The translations under genes and the position numbers were made by a program. DNA of 17,725 bases, taken from positions 1-17,725 of the forward strand of contig CALFTO010000108.1 of NCBI GenBank assembly GCA_937916195.1. The letters run 5' to 3'. Positions 6,888-13,674 of this stretch are shown one piece after another (position 1 is the first letter of the stretch; each line of letters starts with the position of its first letter). A model generated the notes under the pieces. That model was not told where the DNA came from and made no database searches. It saw only the letters and a list, made by a program, of their open reading frames with translations. This stretch comes from an uncultured Clostridia bacterium. Lineage in GTDB: Bacteria; Bacillota; Clostridia; Oscillospirales; Acutalibacteraceae.

Positions 6888-8186
6888 ATGTCAAAGCCCA
6901 TTACTGCTATTATTGTTGGCGCAGGTCACAGAGCGTTAATTTATGCCGAGCTTGCAATTACAAATCCCGAACAATTGCAAATTGTTGGTGTTGCTGACCC
7001 TAATCCTGTACGCAGACAGATGGTTATGGAGAAGTTTGGCTTTTCAGAGGATATGTGCTTCGAAAACGCTGATGAATTGGCAAAACACGGCAAGCTTGCT
7101 GACACCATCATCAACGGCACTATGGACCATCAACATTTAGAAACCTCTATTCCTCTACTCAATTTGGGCTATGATATGCTTCTTGAAAAACCTTTTGCAC
7201 CTAACGAAGAAGAAATGAGAGAAATCGTTGAGTGTGCAAGAAAGAATAACTCAAAGGTTATGATTTGTCACGTGCTTCGCTACACACCGTTTTATTACGC
7301 TATTAAAGAGCGTTTGGTTAAGGGTGAAATCGGCGAAATTATGAACATTCAGACACTTGAACACGTGAGTTATCATCACCTTTCAACTTCTTATGTGCGT
7401 GGTAAATGGGCAAACAGTAAAGAGTGCCACACATCAATGCTACTCGCAAAATGCTGTCATGACATTGATATTATGATGTGGATGATGAGCGACACAAAGC
7501 CTGTTGCGATTTCAAGCTTTGGCGGTAAATATCAGTTCAAGCCTGAAAATGCACCCGAAAATGCGGGTGAGCGTTGTCTCGTTGACTGCCCTCTTGTTGA
7601 GGATTGTCGATACTCTGCAAAGCGACTTTATATTGACCAGCCTGAACGTTGGGCATTCTACATTTGGGACAAGCTTGAGCACATCAAAAACCCCACAATT
7701 GAAGATAAAATCAATCTTCTCAAGGGGGACAGCCCCTATGGCAAGTGTATTTACAAATGTGACAACGATGTGGTTGACCATCAATCCGTACTTGTAAATT
7801 TTGCAAATGGTGCTACAGGTACTCATAATATGGTTGGCGGCTCTTCCGCTTCACTTCGCAGAATACATATTGTTGGTACTTTGGGCGAAATTTACGGTAA
7901 TTTTGAAGAAGCAAAGTTCTATGTTTCAAAAATCCACCCAACAAAGACTGACGAAAAGATTGTAGAAGAGGTTGACCTCAAGCTCACGGGCGATATGGTT
8001 GGTGCTTACGGTGGTCACGGTGGCGGTGACGAGAGATTAGCCGCTGACTTCGTGTCATTTGTACGTGGTGAAAAGCCAAGCCTTGCTTGTACTTCAATTT
8101 TTGATTCGGTTGCAGGTCATTTATGTGTTTACCTTGCAGATAAGTCGAGAGAAAACAATGGTGCAGTACAGAAGGTTGAGTTTTAA
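6888..8186 (+). CDS. Gfo/Idh/MocA-family NAD(P)-dependent oxidoreductase
   Basis: A 432-residue dehydrogenase of the Gfo/Idh/MocA family, which oxidises or reduces sugars, inositols or amino-sugar derivatives; the substrate cannot be named. The N-terminal Rossmann segment IIVGAGHRALIYA (8-20) binds NAD(P). E100-K-P-F is the family's EKP motif, and KCCHDIDIMMW (H191) fits the catalytic His/Asp helix. A Cys set C230, C234, C240, C287 and C291 (CLVDCPLVEDC, KCIYKCDNDVVDH) recalls a subgroup with clustered cysteines and may bind a metal. The frame is open upstream to 6777, but that part crosses the repeat-derived terminator and the promoter at 6820-6848, so ATG 6888 is preferred despite a weak ribosome site. 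It is followed 12 bases later by the zinc-ribbon gene. Confidence 0.92.
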   Translation: MSKPITAIIVGAGHRALIYAELAITNPEQLQIVGVADPNPVRRQMVMEKFGFSEDMCFENADELAKHGKLADTIINGTMDHQHLETSIPLLNLGYDMLLEKPFAPNEEEMREIVECARKNNSKVMICHVLRYTPFYYAIKERLVKGEIGEIMNIQTLEHVSYHHLSTSYVRGKWANSKECHTSMLLAKCCHDIDIMMWMMSDTKPVAISSFGGKYQFKPENAPENAGERCLVDCPLVEDCRYSAKRLYIDQPERWAFYIWDKLEHIKNPTIEDKINLLKGDSPYGKCIYKCDNDVVDHQSVLVNFANGATGTHNMVGGSSASLRRIHIVGTLGEIYGNFEEAKFYVSKIHPTKTDEKIVEEVDLKLTGDMVGAYGGHGGGDERLAADFVSFVRGEKPSLACTSIFDSVAGHLCVYLADKSRENNGAVQKVEF

Positions 8187-8198
8187 AGAGGTATTGCT

Positions 8199-8585
8199 AT
8201 GTATGACAACATTGGAAATAAAATAAAGATATTAGCGAAAGTGACTTTCGTTTTAGGTGCGATTGCATCTGTTATAGGAGCAATTTGTCTATTCTTTAAT
8301 GATGCACACATATTACTTTGCATAATAACTGCAGTAGCAGGCTCGTTATTCTCTTGGATTTCGACTTGGTTATTATATGGCTTTGGCGAGATAATCGATA
8401 AGCTTTATGATATTGAAGAAAACACAAAAAACAATCATTTTCAAAAGCCTGAAAAACAGTCAACACCGAAAATCATTTGTGAAAATTGCGGAAAATCCAT
8501 TTCAAAATATCCTTGTGTAATTTGCGGATACAATCCAAATGATAATGCACAAGAACTTGCACAGAATTATGATAAAATAGATTAA
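8199..8585 (+). CDS. small membrane protein with C-terminal zinc ribbon
   Basis: A 128-residue protein of unknown function. Two hydrophobic helices (about residues 12-33 and 38-61) form a membrane hairpin; a polar linker follows, then a treble-clef-like zinc ribbon with C94-x2-C97 and C106-x2-C109 (CENCGKS...CVICGY), probably on the cytoplasmic side. No enzymatic motif is visible. Its AAAGAGG ribosome site overlaps the stop codon of the preceding oxidoreductase gene, so the two are co-transcribed and perhaps translationally coupled. Its composition is more AT-rich than the oxidoreductase. A strong terminator follows at 8608-8637. Confidence 0.8.
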   Translation: MYDNIGNKIKILAKVTFVLGAIASVIGAICLFFNDAHILLCIITAVAGSLFSWISTWLLYGFGEIIDKLYDIEENTKNNHFQKPEKQSTPKIICENCGKSISKYPCVICGYNPNDNAQELAQNYDKID

Positions 8586-8607
8586 TAAAAAGATGTTATA
8601 AAAAGTG

Positions 8608-8637
8608 AAAGCAGAACTGAAAAATCAGTTCTGCTTT
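8608..8637. terminator. bidirectional intrinsic terminator
   Basis: A perfect 13-bp stem (8608-8620 with 8625-8637) with an AAAA loop runs into T-rich sequence on the plus strand. It lies between convergent genes (zinc-ribbon gene and upp) and can serve both. Confidence 0.85.
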
Positions 8638-8657
8638 TATTGTTTTAATAAAAACAA

Positions 8658-9284
8658 TTATTTAGTGCCAAAGATTCTGTCGCCTGCATCGCCAAGACCC
8701 GGAACGATATATTTGTGGTCGTTAAGTCTTTCGTCAAGTGCTGCACAGTAGATATCAACATCGGGGTGAGCTTCTGTAAGAGCCATCATTCCCTCGGGTG
8801 CTGCGATAATACCCATAAACTTGATTGACTTGGGGTGATACTCTTTAATCTGGCTGATTGCGTCGATTGCGGAACCACCTGTTGCAAGCATTGGGTCAAG
8901 CACGATAACCTCACGCTCTTCAATATCTGAAGGCAATTTGCAGTAATAAGGCACAGGAAGTGCTGTTTCAGGGTCGCGGTACATACCGATATGGCCAACC
9001 TTTGCTGATGGAACAAGTGAAAGAACGCCGTCAAGCATGCCTGTACCTGCTCTCAAAATCGGCACAAATGCAAGAGTTTTACCTGAAATGACCTTTGTTT
9101 TTGCTTTTTGGATTGGTGTTTCAACCTCAACTTCTTCAAGTGGCAAATCGCGGGTTGCCTCATAGCACATAAGAGTTGCAATTTCTGAAACGAGTGCTCT
9201 GAATTCCTTTGAGCCTGTGTTTTTATCTCTCAAAAGAGTGAGCTTATGCTGAATAAGTGGATGGTTTGTAATTGTTACTGCCAT
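8658..9284 (-). CDS. upp: uracil phosphoribosyltransferase
   Basis: A 209-residue cytosolic enzyme that makes UMP from uracil and PRPP in pyrimidine salvage. The PRPP-binding loop LDPMLATGGSAIDAI and the C-terminal uracil-binding stretch GLGDAGDRIFGTK are both diagnostic. The length matches the family. The start at 9284 follows GGAGG with an 8-base gap; the upstream in-frame start at 9299 has no such site. It lies downstream of tsaE-tsaB-rpiB on the same strand but has its own near-consensus promoter, whose -35 abuts the rpiB stop, so expression probably comes from both sources. Confidence 0.97.
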   Translation of the reverse strand: MAVTITNHPLIQHKLTLLRDKNTGSKEFRALVSEIATLMCYEATRDLPLEEVEVETPIQKAKTKVISGKTLAFVPILRAGTGMLDGVLSLVPSAKVGHIGMYRDPETALPVPYYCKLPSDIEEREVIVLDPMLATGGSAIDAISQIKEYHPKSIKFMGIIAAPEGMMALTEAHPDVDIYCAALDERLNDHKYIVPGLGDAGDRIFGTK

Positions 9285-9317
9285 TTTAACTGCCTCCAAA
9301 TCAAATTTTCTGTATTA

Positions 9318-9346
9318 ATTATATACCTATATTTTTCTTTTGGCAA
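9318..9346 (-). promoter_or_regulatory. sigma-A promoter of upp
   Basis: On the minus strand: -35 TTGCCA, a 17-base spacer and a perfect -10 TATAAT, 33 bases upstream of the upp start. The gap between rpiB and upp holds no terminator. Confidence 0.8.
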
Positions 9347-9351
9347 GAATT

Positions 9352-9789
9352 TTATGAATTTTCTATCTCCATAATCTGGTCAATTCTGCGCTGGTGACGT
9401 CCGCCCTCGAATTCTGTTTCAAGGAACACGTCAACGAGCTCAAGTGCCAAGCCAACACCAACAACACGACCACCCATACAAAGAGCGTTTGCGTCGTTGT
9501 GCATTCGGGTCAGCTTTGCGCTGAAATAGTCTGAACAGCAAGCAGCACGAATACCCTTAACTTTATTAGCAGCCATTGAAATGCCGATGCCTGTTCCGCA
9601 ACAAAGAATTGCTTTTTCACACTCACCGCTTGTCACCTTTTCACAGGTAGCCTTTGCAATTGGGGCATAGTCAATTGACTCTGCTGTGTATGTTCCGCAA
9701 TCAATATACTTTACACCTTTTTCGTCGAGATGCTTTTTGATTGCCTCTTTTAATTCAAATCCGCCGTGGTCGGCACCTAATGCTATCAT
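9352..9789 (-). CDS. rpiB: ribose-5-phosphate isomerase B
   Basis: A 145-residue enzyme of the RpiB/LacA-LacB family that interconverts ribose 5-phosphate and ribulose 5-phosphate in the pentose phosphate pathway. The motifs are clear: D7-H8-G-G near the N-terminus, the catalytic C64-GTGIG anion-binding loop followed by SMAANK, and the H97-N-D-A-N segment. The start is well supported by AAGGAG, which overlaps the stop of tsaB. It lies 11 bases after tsaB and so is translationally linked to the t6A genes, an arrangement without an obvious metabolic reason. A galactose-6-phosphate isomerase subunit is a remote alternative, but no LacA/LacB pair is present. Confidence 0.95.
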   Translation of the reverse strand: MIALGADHGGFELKEAIKKHLDEKGVKYIDCGTYTAESIDYAPIAKATCEKVTSGECEKAILCCGTGIGISMAANKVKGIRAACCSDYFSAKLTRMHNDANALCMGGRVVGVGLALELVDVFLETEFEGGRHQRRIDQIMEIENS

Positions 9790-9800
9790 AATAATTCTCC

Positions 9801-10499
9801 TTATTTCTTTAATGATTTTTTATTGTTGAGTTCTCTTTCTGCCTGAGGTAATCTCAAATAAAAAGGAACAAGGTTTGCTGATTTTGTTGTGTTTTCGCCG
9901 TTTGCGAGTTTTTCTTCTGCTAATCTGCCGATTGATGACGCGTGGATATAGCGGATATTTTCGTCGGCAATTTCTGCATTATCAAGAATACCCGATAATT
10001 TTTCATAGCAGATTTTTGCGCCGTCGCCGATGAATACAACTTTTTTGTTGTATTGTTTAAGCTCTTCACCTAATTCATCAATTAAGACGGCTTTATCCTC
10101 ACAAAGTCGGTTGCCGTTCTCAAAAATTGCAGTATAAACCTGATTGCAACGTGCATCCATTACGGCGCAAGCGATACAATCTTCGTTTTTGAGTGGCTCG
10201 GCAATGGCTTCAAGAGTTGACACTGCAAAACAAGGCTTTGCGAGTGCATCTGCCATACCTTTAACGGAAGCAATGCCGATTCGCACACCTGTGAATGAGC
10301 CGGGGCCGTTGGTTACTGCGAATAAATCAATGTCTTTTATTAAAATTCCACTTTCGGCAATAGTTTTTTCAACCAAAGGCATAAGTGTTTGACTATGAGT
10401 AAGCCCGTTATTTATAAAATTCTCGGCAAGGGTTTTGCCGTTTTTGGTAACGGCTACGGACGCGGTGACAGAAGTTGAATCAAGTGATAAAATTTTCAT
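9801..10499 (-). CDS. tsaB: tRNA threonylcarbamoyladenosine biosynthesis protein TsaB
   Basis: A 232-residue ASKHA-fold protein that partners TsaD (encoded elsewhere) and TsaE to place the t6A modification at A37 of ANN-decoding tRNAs. The N-terminal LSLDSTSVTASVAV phosphate loop, LTHSQTLMPLVEKTI, and NGPGSFTGVRIGIASVKGMA are the characteristic TsaB segments. The length is typical. Its ATG overlaps the TGA stop of tsaE (ATGA), indicating translational coupling. rimI and tsaD, often next to this gene in Firmicutes, are not in the window; rpiB follows instead. Confidence 0.95.
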   Translation of the reverse strand: MKILSLDSTSVTASVAVTKNGKTLAENFINNGLTHSQTLMPLVEKTIAESGILIKDIDLFAVTNGPGSFTGVRIGIASVKGMADALAKPCFAVSTLEAIAEPLKNEDCIACAVMDARCNQVYTAIFENGNRLCEDKAVLIDELGEELKQYNKKVVFIGDGAKICYEKLSGILDNAEIADENIRYIHASSIGRLAEEKLANGENTTKSANLVPFYLRLPQAERELNNKKSLKK

Positions 10500-10924
10500 A
10501 TTTCCACACCTCCGTCAATGGTGATAATGCGCTGATTATCACTCTCACCTCTTTGAATTTCTACTCTTACGGTATTTTCGGGGAGAGCGTTTTCAATATT
10601 TTCGCTCCATTCAACCGCCAATATACCGCCTGCTTCGTAAAAATCGAAAAATCCGCTTGAATATAAATCGTCCCAAGTCTCAACGCGGTACATATCAAAA
10701 TGGTAAAGCGGTGGATTTCCGCCGTAATCATTGACAATGGCGAATGTGGGGCTACTAACCTCTTCTTTCACGCAGAGAGCCTTTGCCATTCCGCGAGTGA
10801 AGGCAGTTTTGCCCATACCAAGTCCGCCGAAAAATGCCACAACAGTTCCGCCTGCGAGTTTTTCAGCCAATTTGCGACCTAATTCTATTGTTTCTTCTGC
10901 ACTATTTGTTACGAACTGCTGCAT
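10496..10924 (-). CDS. tsaE: tRNA threonylcarbamoyladenosine biosynthesis ATPase TsaE
   Basis: A 142-residue P-loop ATPase needed for t6A formation with TsaB and TsaD. Walker A is G33-GLGMGKT40, followed by AFTRGMAKAL. The switch-like SSPTFAIVNDY (58-68) and FDMYR with D77, then EWSEN with W106, are all family hallmarks. The length is normal. The ribosome site before the ATG is modest (GGTGA). It is the first gene of the tsaE-tsaB-rpiB operon, read from the promoter at 10967-10995, and overlaps tsaB by four bases. Confidence 0.95.
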   Translation of the reverse strand: MQQFVTNSAEETIELGRKLAEKLAGGTVVAFFGGLGMGKTAFTRGMAKALCVKEEVSSPTFAIVNDYGGNPPLYHFDMYRVETWDDLYSSGFFDFYEAGGILAVEWSENIENALPENTVRVEIQRGESDNQRIITIDGGVEI

Positions 10925-10966
10925 ACATTCACCGTTTATCTTTGCTATTCGCCTTTTATCTGTATT

Positions 10967-10995
10967 ATTCTATCACAGATTTGCATAATAGTAAA
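10967..10995 (-). promoter_or_regulatory. promoter of the tsaE-tsaB-rpiB operon
   Basis: On the minus strand: -35 TTTACT (4 of 6 consensus), a 17-base spacer and -10 TAGAAT with an extended TGA. The position about 40 bases before tsaE is suitable. Confidence 0.6.
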
Positions 10996-11082
10996 TTAGA
11001 AATTGAATAGTTTTTAATTTTTTTATTTTGTTTACATTGCACTAATATTTTTATTTCATCTAATTCAATTTGGTGGTTGTTT

Positions 11083-11148
11083 GACCAAAAACTTGCATTT
11101 TTATGAGTTTTACACATTTTTTATTCTGAAATTTGCAAGTTTTTAGTC
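11083..11148. promoter_or_regulatory. 15-bp inverted repeat upstream of glutamate dehydrogenase
   Basis: AAAAACTTGCA (11087-11097) and TGCAAGTTTTT (11134-11144) are perfect inverted copies. They extend outward by GAC/GTC after one mismatch, giving 14 of 15 pairs. The arms are 36 bases apart and lie about 65 bases upstream of the -35 of the gdh promoter. This could be a dimeric operator or two half-sites for a looping regulator. The rest of the 348-base gap between tsaE and gdh is very AT-rich, with no further feature I can name. Confidence 0.5.
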
Positions 11149-11211
11149 GTGTTTTGTCATTTTTAACAAATTAAAGTGTTAAAATTTAACTATATTTTTC
11201 AATATTGTGAA

Positions 11212-11241
11212 TTGAAAAAAATATACATTATATGTTATTAT
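11212..11241 (+). promoter_or_regulatory. promoter of glutamate dehydrogenase
   Basis: -35 TTGAAA, an 18-base spacer and -10 TATTAT with an extended TGT. It lies about 31 bases before the ATG, in a very AT-rich stretch where other overlapping -10-like sequences exist, so the exact assignment is less secure. Confidence 0.5.
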
Positions 11242-11272
11242 TTTTACCATACAAGACAAGGGGGTCTTTTTA

Positions 11273-12619
11273 ATGAACAGTTATATTGAAAAAATACTCG
11301 AAAGAGTTGAAGAACGCGACGGCGACAAAAAAGAATTTATGCAGTGTGTGCGAGAGGTTTACGGTTCTCTTGAAAAAGTTATTGAAGCACACCCTGAATA
11401 TGAAAAATATGATATTTTAGGCAGAATGGCTGAGCCCGACAGAACAGTTCGTTTCAGAATTGCTTGGGTTGATGATAACGGCAATACTCAGGTAAATCGC
11501 GGTTGGCGTGTTCAGTTCAACTCTGCGATTGGTCCATATAAGGGCGGTCTTCGTTTCCACCCAAGCGTAAACGCGAGTATCATTTACTTCTTGGGCTTTG
11601 AACAAACATTCAAAAACTCACTTACAGGTCTTCCAATGGGCGGTGCAAAAGGTGGCTCTGACTTTAACCCTGTTGGCAAGAGCGACGGCGAAATTATGCG
11701 TTTCTGTCAGGCATTTATGACAGAGCTTCAGCGCCATATTGGTTCAAATATTGACGTTCCTGCAGGCGATATCGGTGTTAGCGGTAAAGAAATCGGTTAT
11801 ATGTTCGGTCAGTACAAGAGAATTATCGGTGCATTTGAAAACGGTGTTCTTACAGGAAAGGGCGTTACTTACGGTGGTTCACTTGTTCGCCCTGAAGCAA
11901 CAGGCTACGGTGCAATTTACTACACAAATGAAGTTCTTGCACACGAGGGTGAAAACATTAAGGGCAAGACATTCGCAGTTTCAGGCTTCGGTAACGTTGC
12001 TTGGGGTGCAATTAAAAAGATTGCAGAGCTCGGCGGTATTCCTCTCACATTAAGCGGTCCTGACGGTTATGTTTATGACAAAGACGGTATCGTGACAGAA
12101 GAAAAAATCAACTATCTTCTTGAGATGCGTGCATCTGGCAGAGATAAAGCAAAGGATTATGCAGACAAATTCGGCGCAGAGTTCTTCCCAGGTCAGAAGC
12201 CTTGGGGTGTTAAGGTTGACGTTGCTCTCCCCTGCGCTACACAGAACGAGGTTACACTCGAAGAAGCAAAGAAGATTGTTGCTAACGGCACAAAATACTA
12301 CATTGAGGTTGCTAATATGCCAACAACTGCAGAAGCTGTTGAGTATTTCATTGAAAACGGCGTAATTGTTGCTCCTTCAAAGGCAGTTAACGCAGGCGGT
12401 GTTTGCGTATCAGGTCTCGAAATGAGCCAGAACAGTCAGCGTCTTGCTTGGACAGCAGAAAAGGTTGACGAAATGCTCAAGAGCGCAATGAAGAATATCT
12501 ATGATATTTCTGTTGACGCAGCAGAGCGTTACGGTATGGGATATGACCTTATCGCAGGTGCTAACATTGCAGGCTTTGAAAAGGTTGCAGAAGCAATGGT
12601 GGCACAAGGTGTATATTAA
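11273..12619 (+). CDS. gdhA: glutamate dehydrogenase (hexameric, probably NAD-dependent)
   Basis: A 448-residue family I glutamate dehydrogenase catalysing glutamate to 2-oxoglutarate and ammonium, reversibly. Substrate-site residues K90 (GPYKGGLRFHP), K114 and catalytic K126 (GGAKGG) are present, with D166 in PAGDIGVSGKE; the nucleotide fold has GFGNVAWG at 238-245. The sequence closely matches the Clostridium symbiosum enzyme as I recall it. It keeps F239, P263 and D264, which correspond to residues tied to NAD preference there, so I favour an NAD-linked enzyme over the NADP type, although annotation pipelines may write NADP-specific. A strong AAGGGGG ribosome site lies 8 bases before the ATG. 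The gene is monocistronic, behind a long AT-rich leader with an inverted repeat, and ends at a hairpin terminator. Confidence 0.95.
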   Translation: MNSYIEKILERVEERDGDKKEFMQCVREVYGSLEKVIEAHPEYEKYDILGRMAEPDRTVRFRIAWVDDNGNTQVNRGWRVQFNSAIGPYKGGLRFHPSVNASIIYFLGFEQTFKNSLTGLPMGGAKGGSDFNPVGKSDGEIMRFCQAFMTELQRHIGSNIDVPAGDIGVSGKEIGYMFGQYKRIIGAFENGVLTGKGVTYGGSLVRPEATGYGAIYYTNEVLAHEGENIKGKTFAVSGFGNVAWGAIKKIAELGGIPLTLSGPDGYVYDKDGIVTEEKINYLLEMRASGRDKAKDYADKFGAEFFPGQKPWGVKVDVALPCATQNEVTLEEAKKIVANGTKYYIEVANMPTTAEAVEYFIENGVIVAPSKAVNAGGVCVSGLEMSQNSQRLAWTAEKVDEMLKSAMKNIYDISVDAAERYGMGYDLIAGANIAGFEKVAEAMVAQGVY

Positions 12620-12652
12620 TACATATTATAATTAAATAATTGCAAAGCAAAA

Positions 12653-12676
12653 CCCTCGTACAATTAAGTACGGGGG
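12653..12676 (+). terminator. hairpin terminator of glutamate dehydrogenase
   Basis: CCCTCGTAC (12653-12661) and GTACGGGGG (12668-12676) pair over 9 bases (one G-T). The downstream T-tract is weak (TCTATTC), so termination may be partial; on the minus strand the stem is followed by TTTTGC. Confidence 0.6.
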
Positions 12677-12688
12677 TCTATTCTTATC

Positions 12689-12715
12689 AAAAAATAGCCT
12701 CCCTCTGACGAGGGA
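12689..12715 (-). terminator. repeat-derived terminator of the defence cassette
   Basis: On the minus strand TCCCTC-GTCA-GAGGGA forms a 6-bp stem with a tetraloop, followed within five bases by six T's (12689-12694). It lies about 115 bases after the last gene of the minus-strand cassette. The hairpin is part of a dispersed repeat. Confidence 0.6.
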
Positions 12716-12745
12716 TGTGGATTTTACGTAGCAAAAGACGGAGAG
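12695..12745. repeat. degenerate palindromic dispersed repeat
   Basis: GCCTCCCTC-TGAC-GAGGGATGTGG, then a partly self-complementary centre (TTTTACGTAGCAAAA), then GACGGAGAGAGA. It is related in plan to the repeats at 441-476, 523-574 and 6742-6790, and carries point changes that weaken the original stems. Confidence 0.6.
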
Positions 12746-12753
12746 AGAACTTT

Positions 12754-12792
12754 TAGCACACAGAACCGTCCCCTGTGCTATCCTTGTGCTAT
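12754..12792. repeat. TAGCACA inverted repeat with GGGGACGGTTC core
   Basis: TAGCACA (12754-12760) and TGTGCTA (12774-12780) are perfect inverted copies around a 13-base core reading GGGGACGGTTCTG on the minus strand. A third TGTGCTA follows at 12785-12791. The core resembles a short repeat seen in many Gram-positive genomes. I see no transposase beside it. Confidence 0.55.
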
Positions 12793-12829
12793 CGCAAACT
12801 CAAATATGAGCCTGTGGCAGATGATTATA

Positions 12830-13657
12830 TTATGTTTTCCAATGATAATCTTTTTTTAATGATTGAATTTCTTCTTGTACAGGCAAGTGTTCATTGAGCA
12901 TTATAACTATTAGAGATAAATCGTATATTTTATTATACCAGTCTTCCAACTCGGAATTGCTTAATTTCATTGTATAATCTTGAGCTTTTGCACCTTCCTT
13001 GTTATTGTGTCTTATATGTAAATTGTTTAATAAAAAGCCCATATTTGACTCGATTTCTTTGTAACCTGCTTTTTGTAGTTTTCGTGATTTTAAAATAGGT
13101 TCAAGATATTGACCGATATTATTGAGTATTTGTCGTTTTTCTTCTATATCTCCTTTAATTGCAAAGTGATTATATCTTAATATCTCAGTTGATATATGGT
13201 TGTCAGTTATTATTTCTGCTGTTTCAATAGCTGCAACATTCTTTTTTACGACAATGAATTGATTGTCTCCAATTTTCTGTAAATTGTGGTTGGTTTTTTC
13301 CATTATAACATCAATGTTTCCAAGGATTATTTTGGACTGCTCAATTGCGTTTGGTGTAAATAAACTATTATATGATAAAATTGCAACTAAAAACTCACAA
13401 AATAAAAATAAATTATCTAAATTCGCTGATGAACCTAGAATTCCTAAGTCATACAACACATCTCTAATATTGACATATGTTCCTCTAAATGACATTTGTC
13501 TAAAAAAATATTTATCAATATATTCCATTAATGTATTTAAATGTCGTCCATCGTAAAATTTTTTCTCGTCTCTAAACAAGTTATTTAATATAATAGATTC
13601 TTTGTGGACATCAAAGTTCATACTTGATAGCATTTCATAAAAATTTTTTCTTCCCAT
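12830..13657 (-). CDS. unrecognised protein, third gene of the MmeI-TIR cassette
   Basis: A 275-residue protein I do not recognise. It appears mostly helical and soluble, with no signal peptide or clear membrane segment; residues 82-101 (FLFCEFLVAIL) are hydrophobic but too short and interrupted to call a membrane helix. The C-terminal third (170-260) reads as several amphipathic helices with a notable NNLHIRHNN at 211-219 and a following ELEDWYNKIYDLSL. This recalls the helical C-terminal domains of abortive-infection proteins, but no HEPN R-x4-6-H motif is present, so no function is assigned. AGGAG lies 5 bases before the ATG, and the gene begins 17 bases after the TIR gene stop, so co-transcription is likely. 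It is very AT-rich compared with host genes, suggesting acquisition by transfer. Confidence 0.75.
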   Translation of the reverse strand: MGRKNFYEMLSSMNFDVHKESIILNNLFRDEKKFYDGRHLNTLMEYIDKYFFRQMSFRGTYVNIRDVLYDLGILGSSANLDNLFLFCEFLVAILSYNSLFTPNAIEQSKIILGNIDVIMEKTNHNLQKIGDNQFIVVKKNVAAIETAEIITDNHISTEILRYNHFAIKGDIEEKRQILNNIGQYLEPILKSRKLQKAGYKEIESNMGFLLNNLHIRHNNKEGAKAQDYTMKLSNSELEDWYNKIYDLSLIVIMLNEHLPVQEEIQSLKKDYHWKT

Positions 13658-13674
13658 ATTTTCTCCTAGAACAA

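Noticed and set aside
10925..11272. Riboswitch upstream of glutamate dehydrogenase
   Set aside because: The region has an inverted repeat but no conserved aptamer core that I recognise (no glutamine, glycine or SAM-type motifs), and the mapped promoter lies downstream of it.
12830..13657. HEPN ribonuclease
   Set aside because: The only Arg-His context is R216-H217, immediately adjacent; the R-x4-6-H catalytic pattern is absent.
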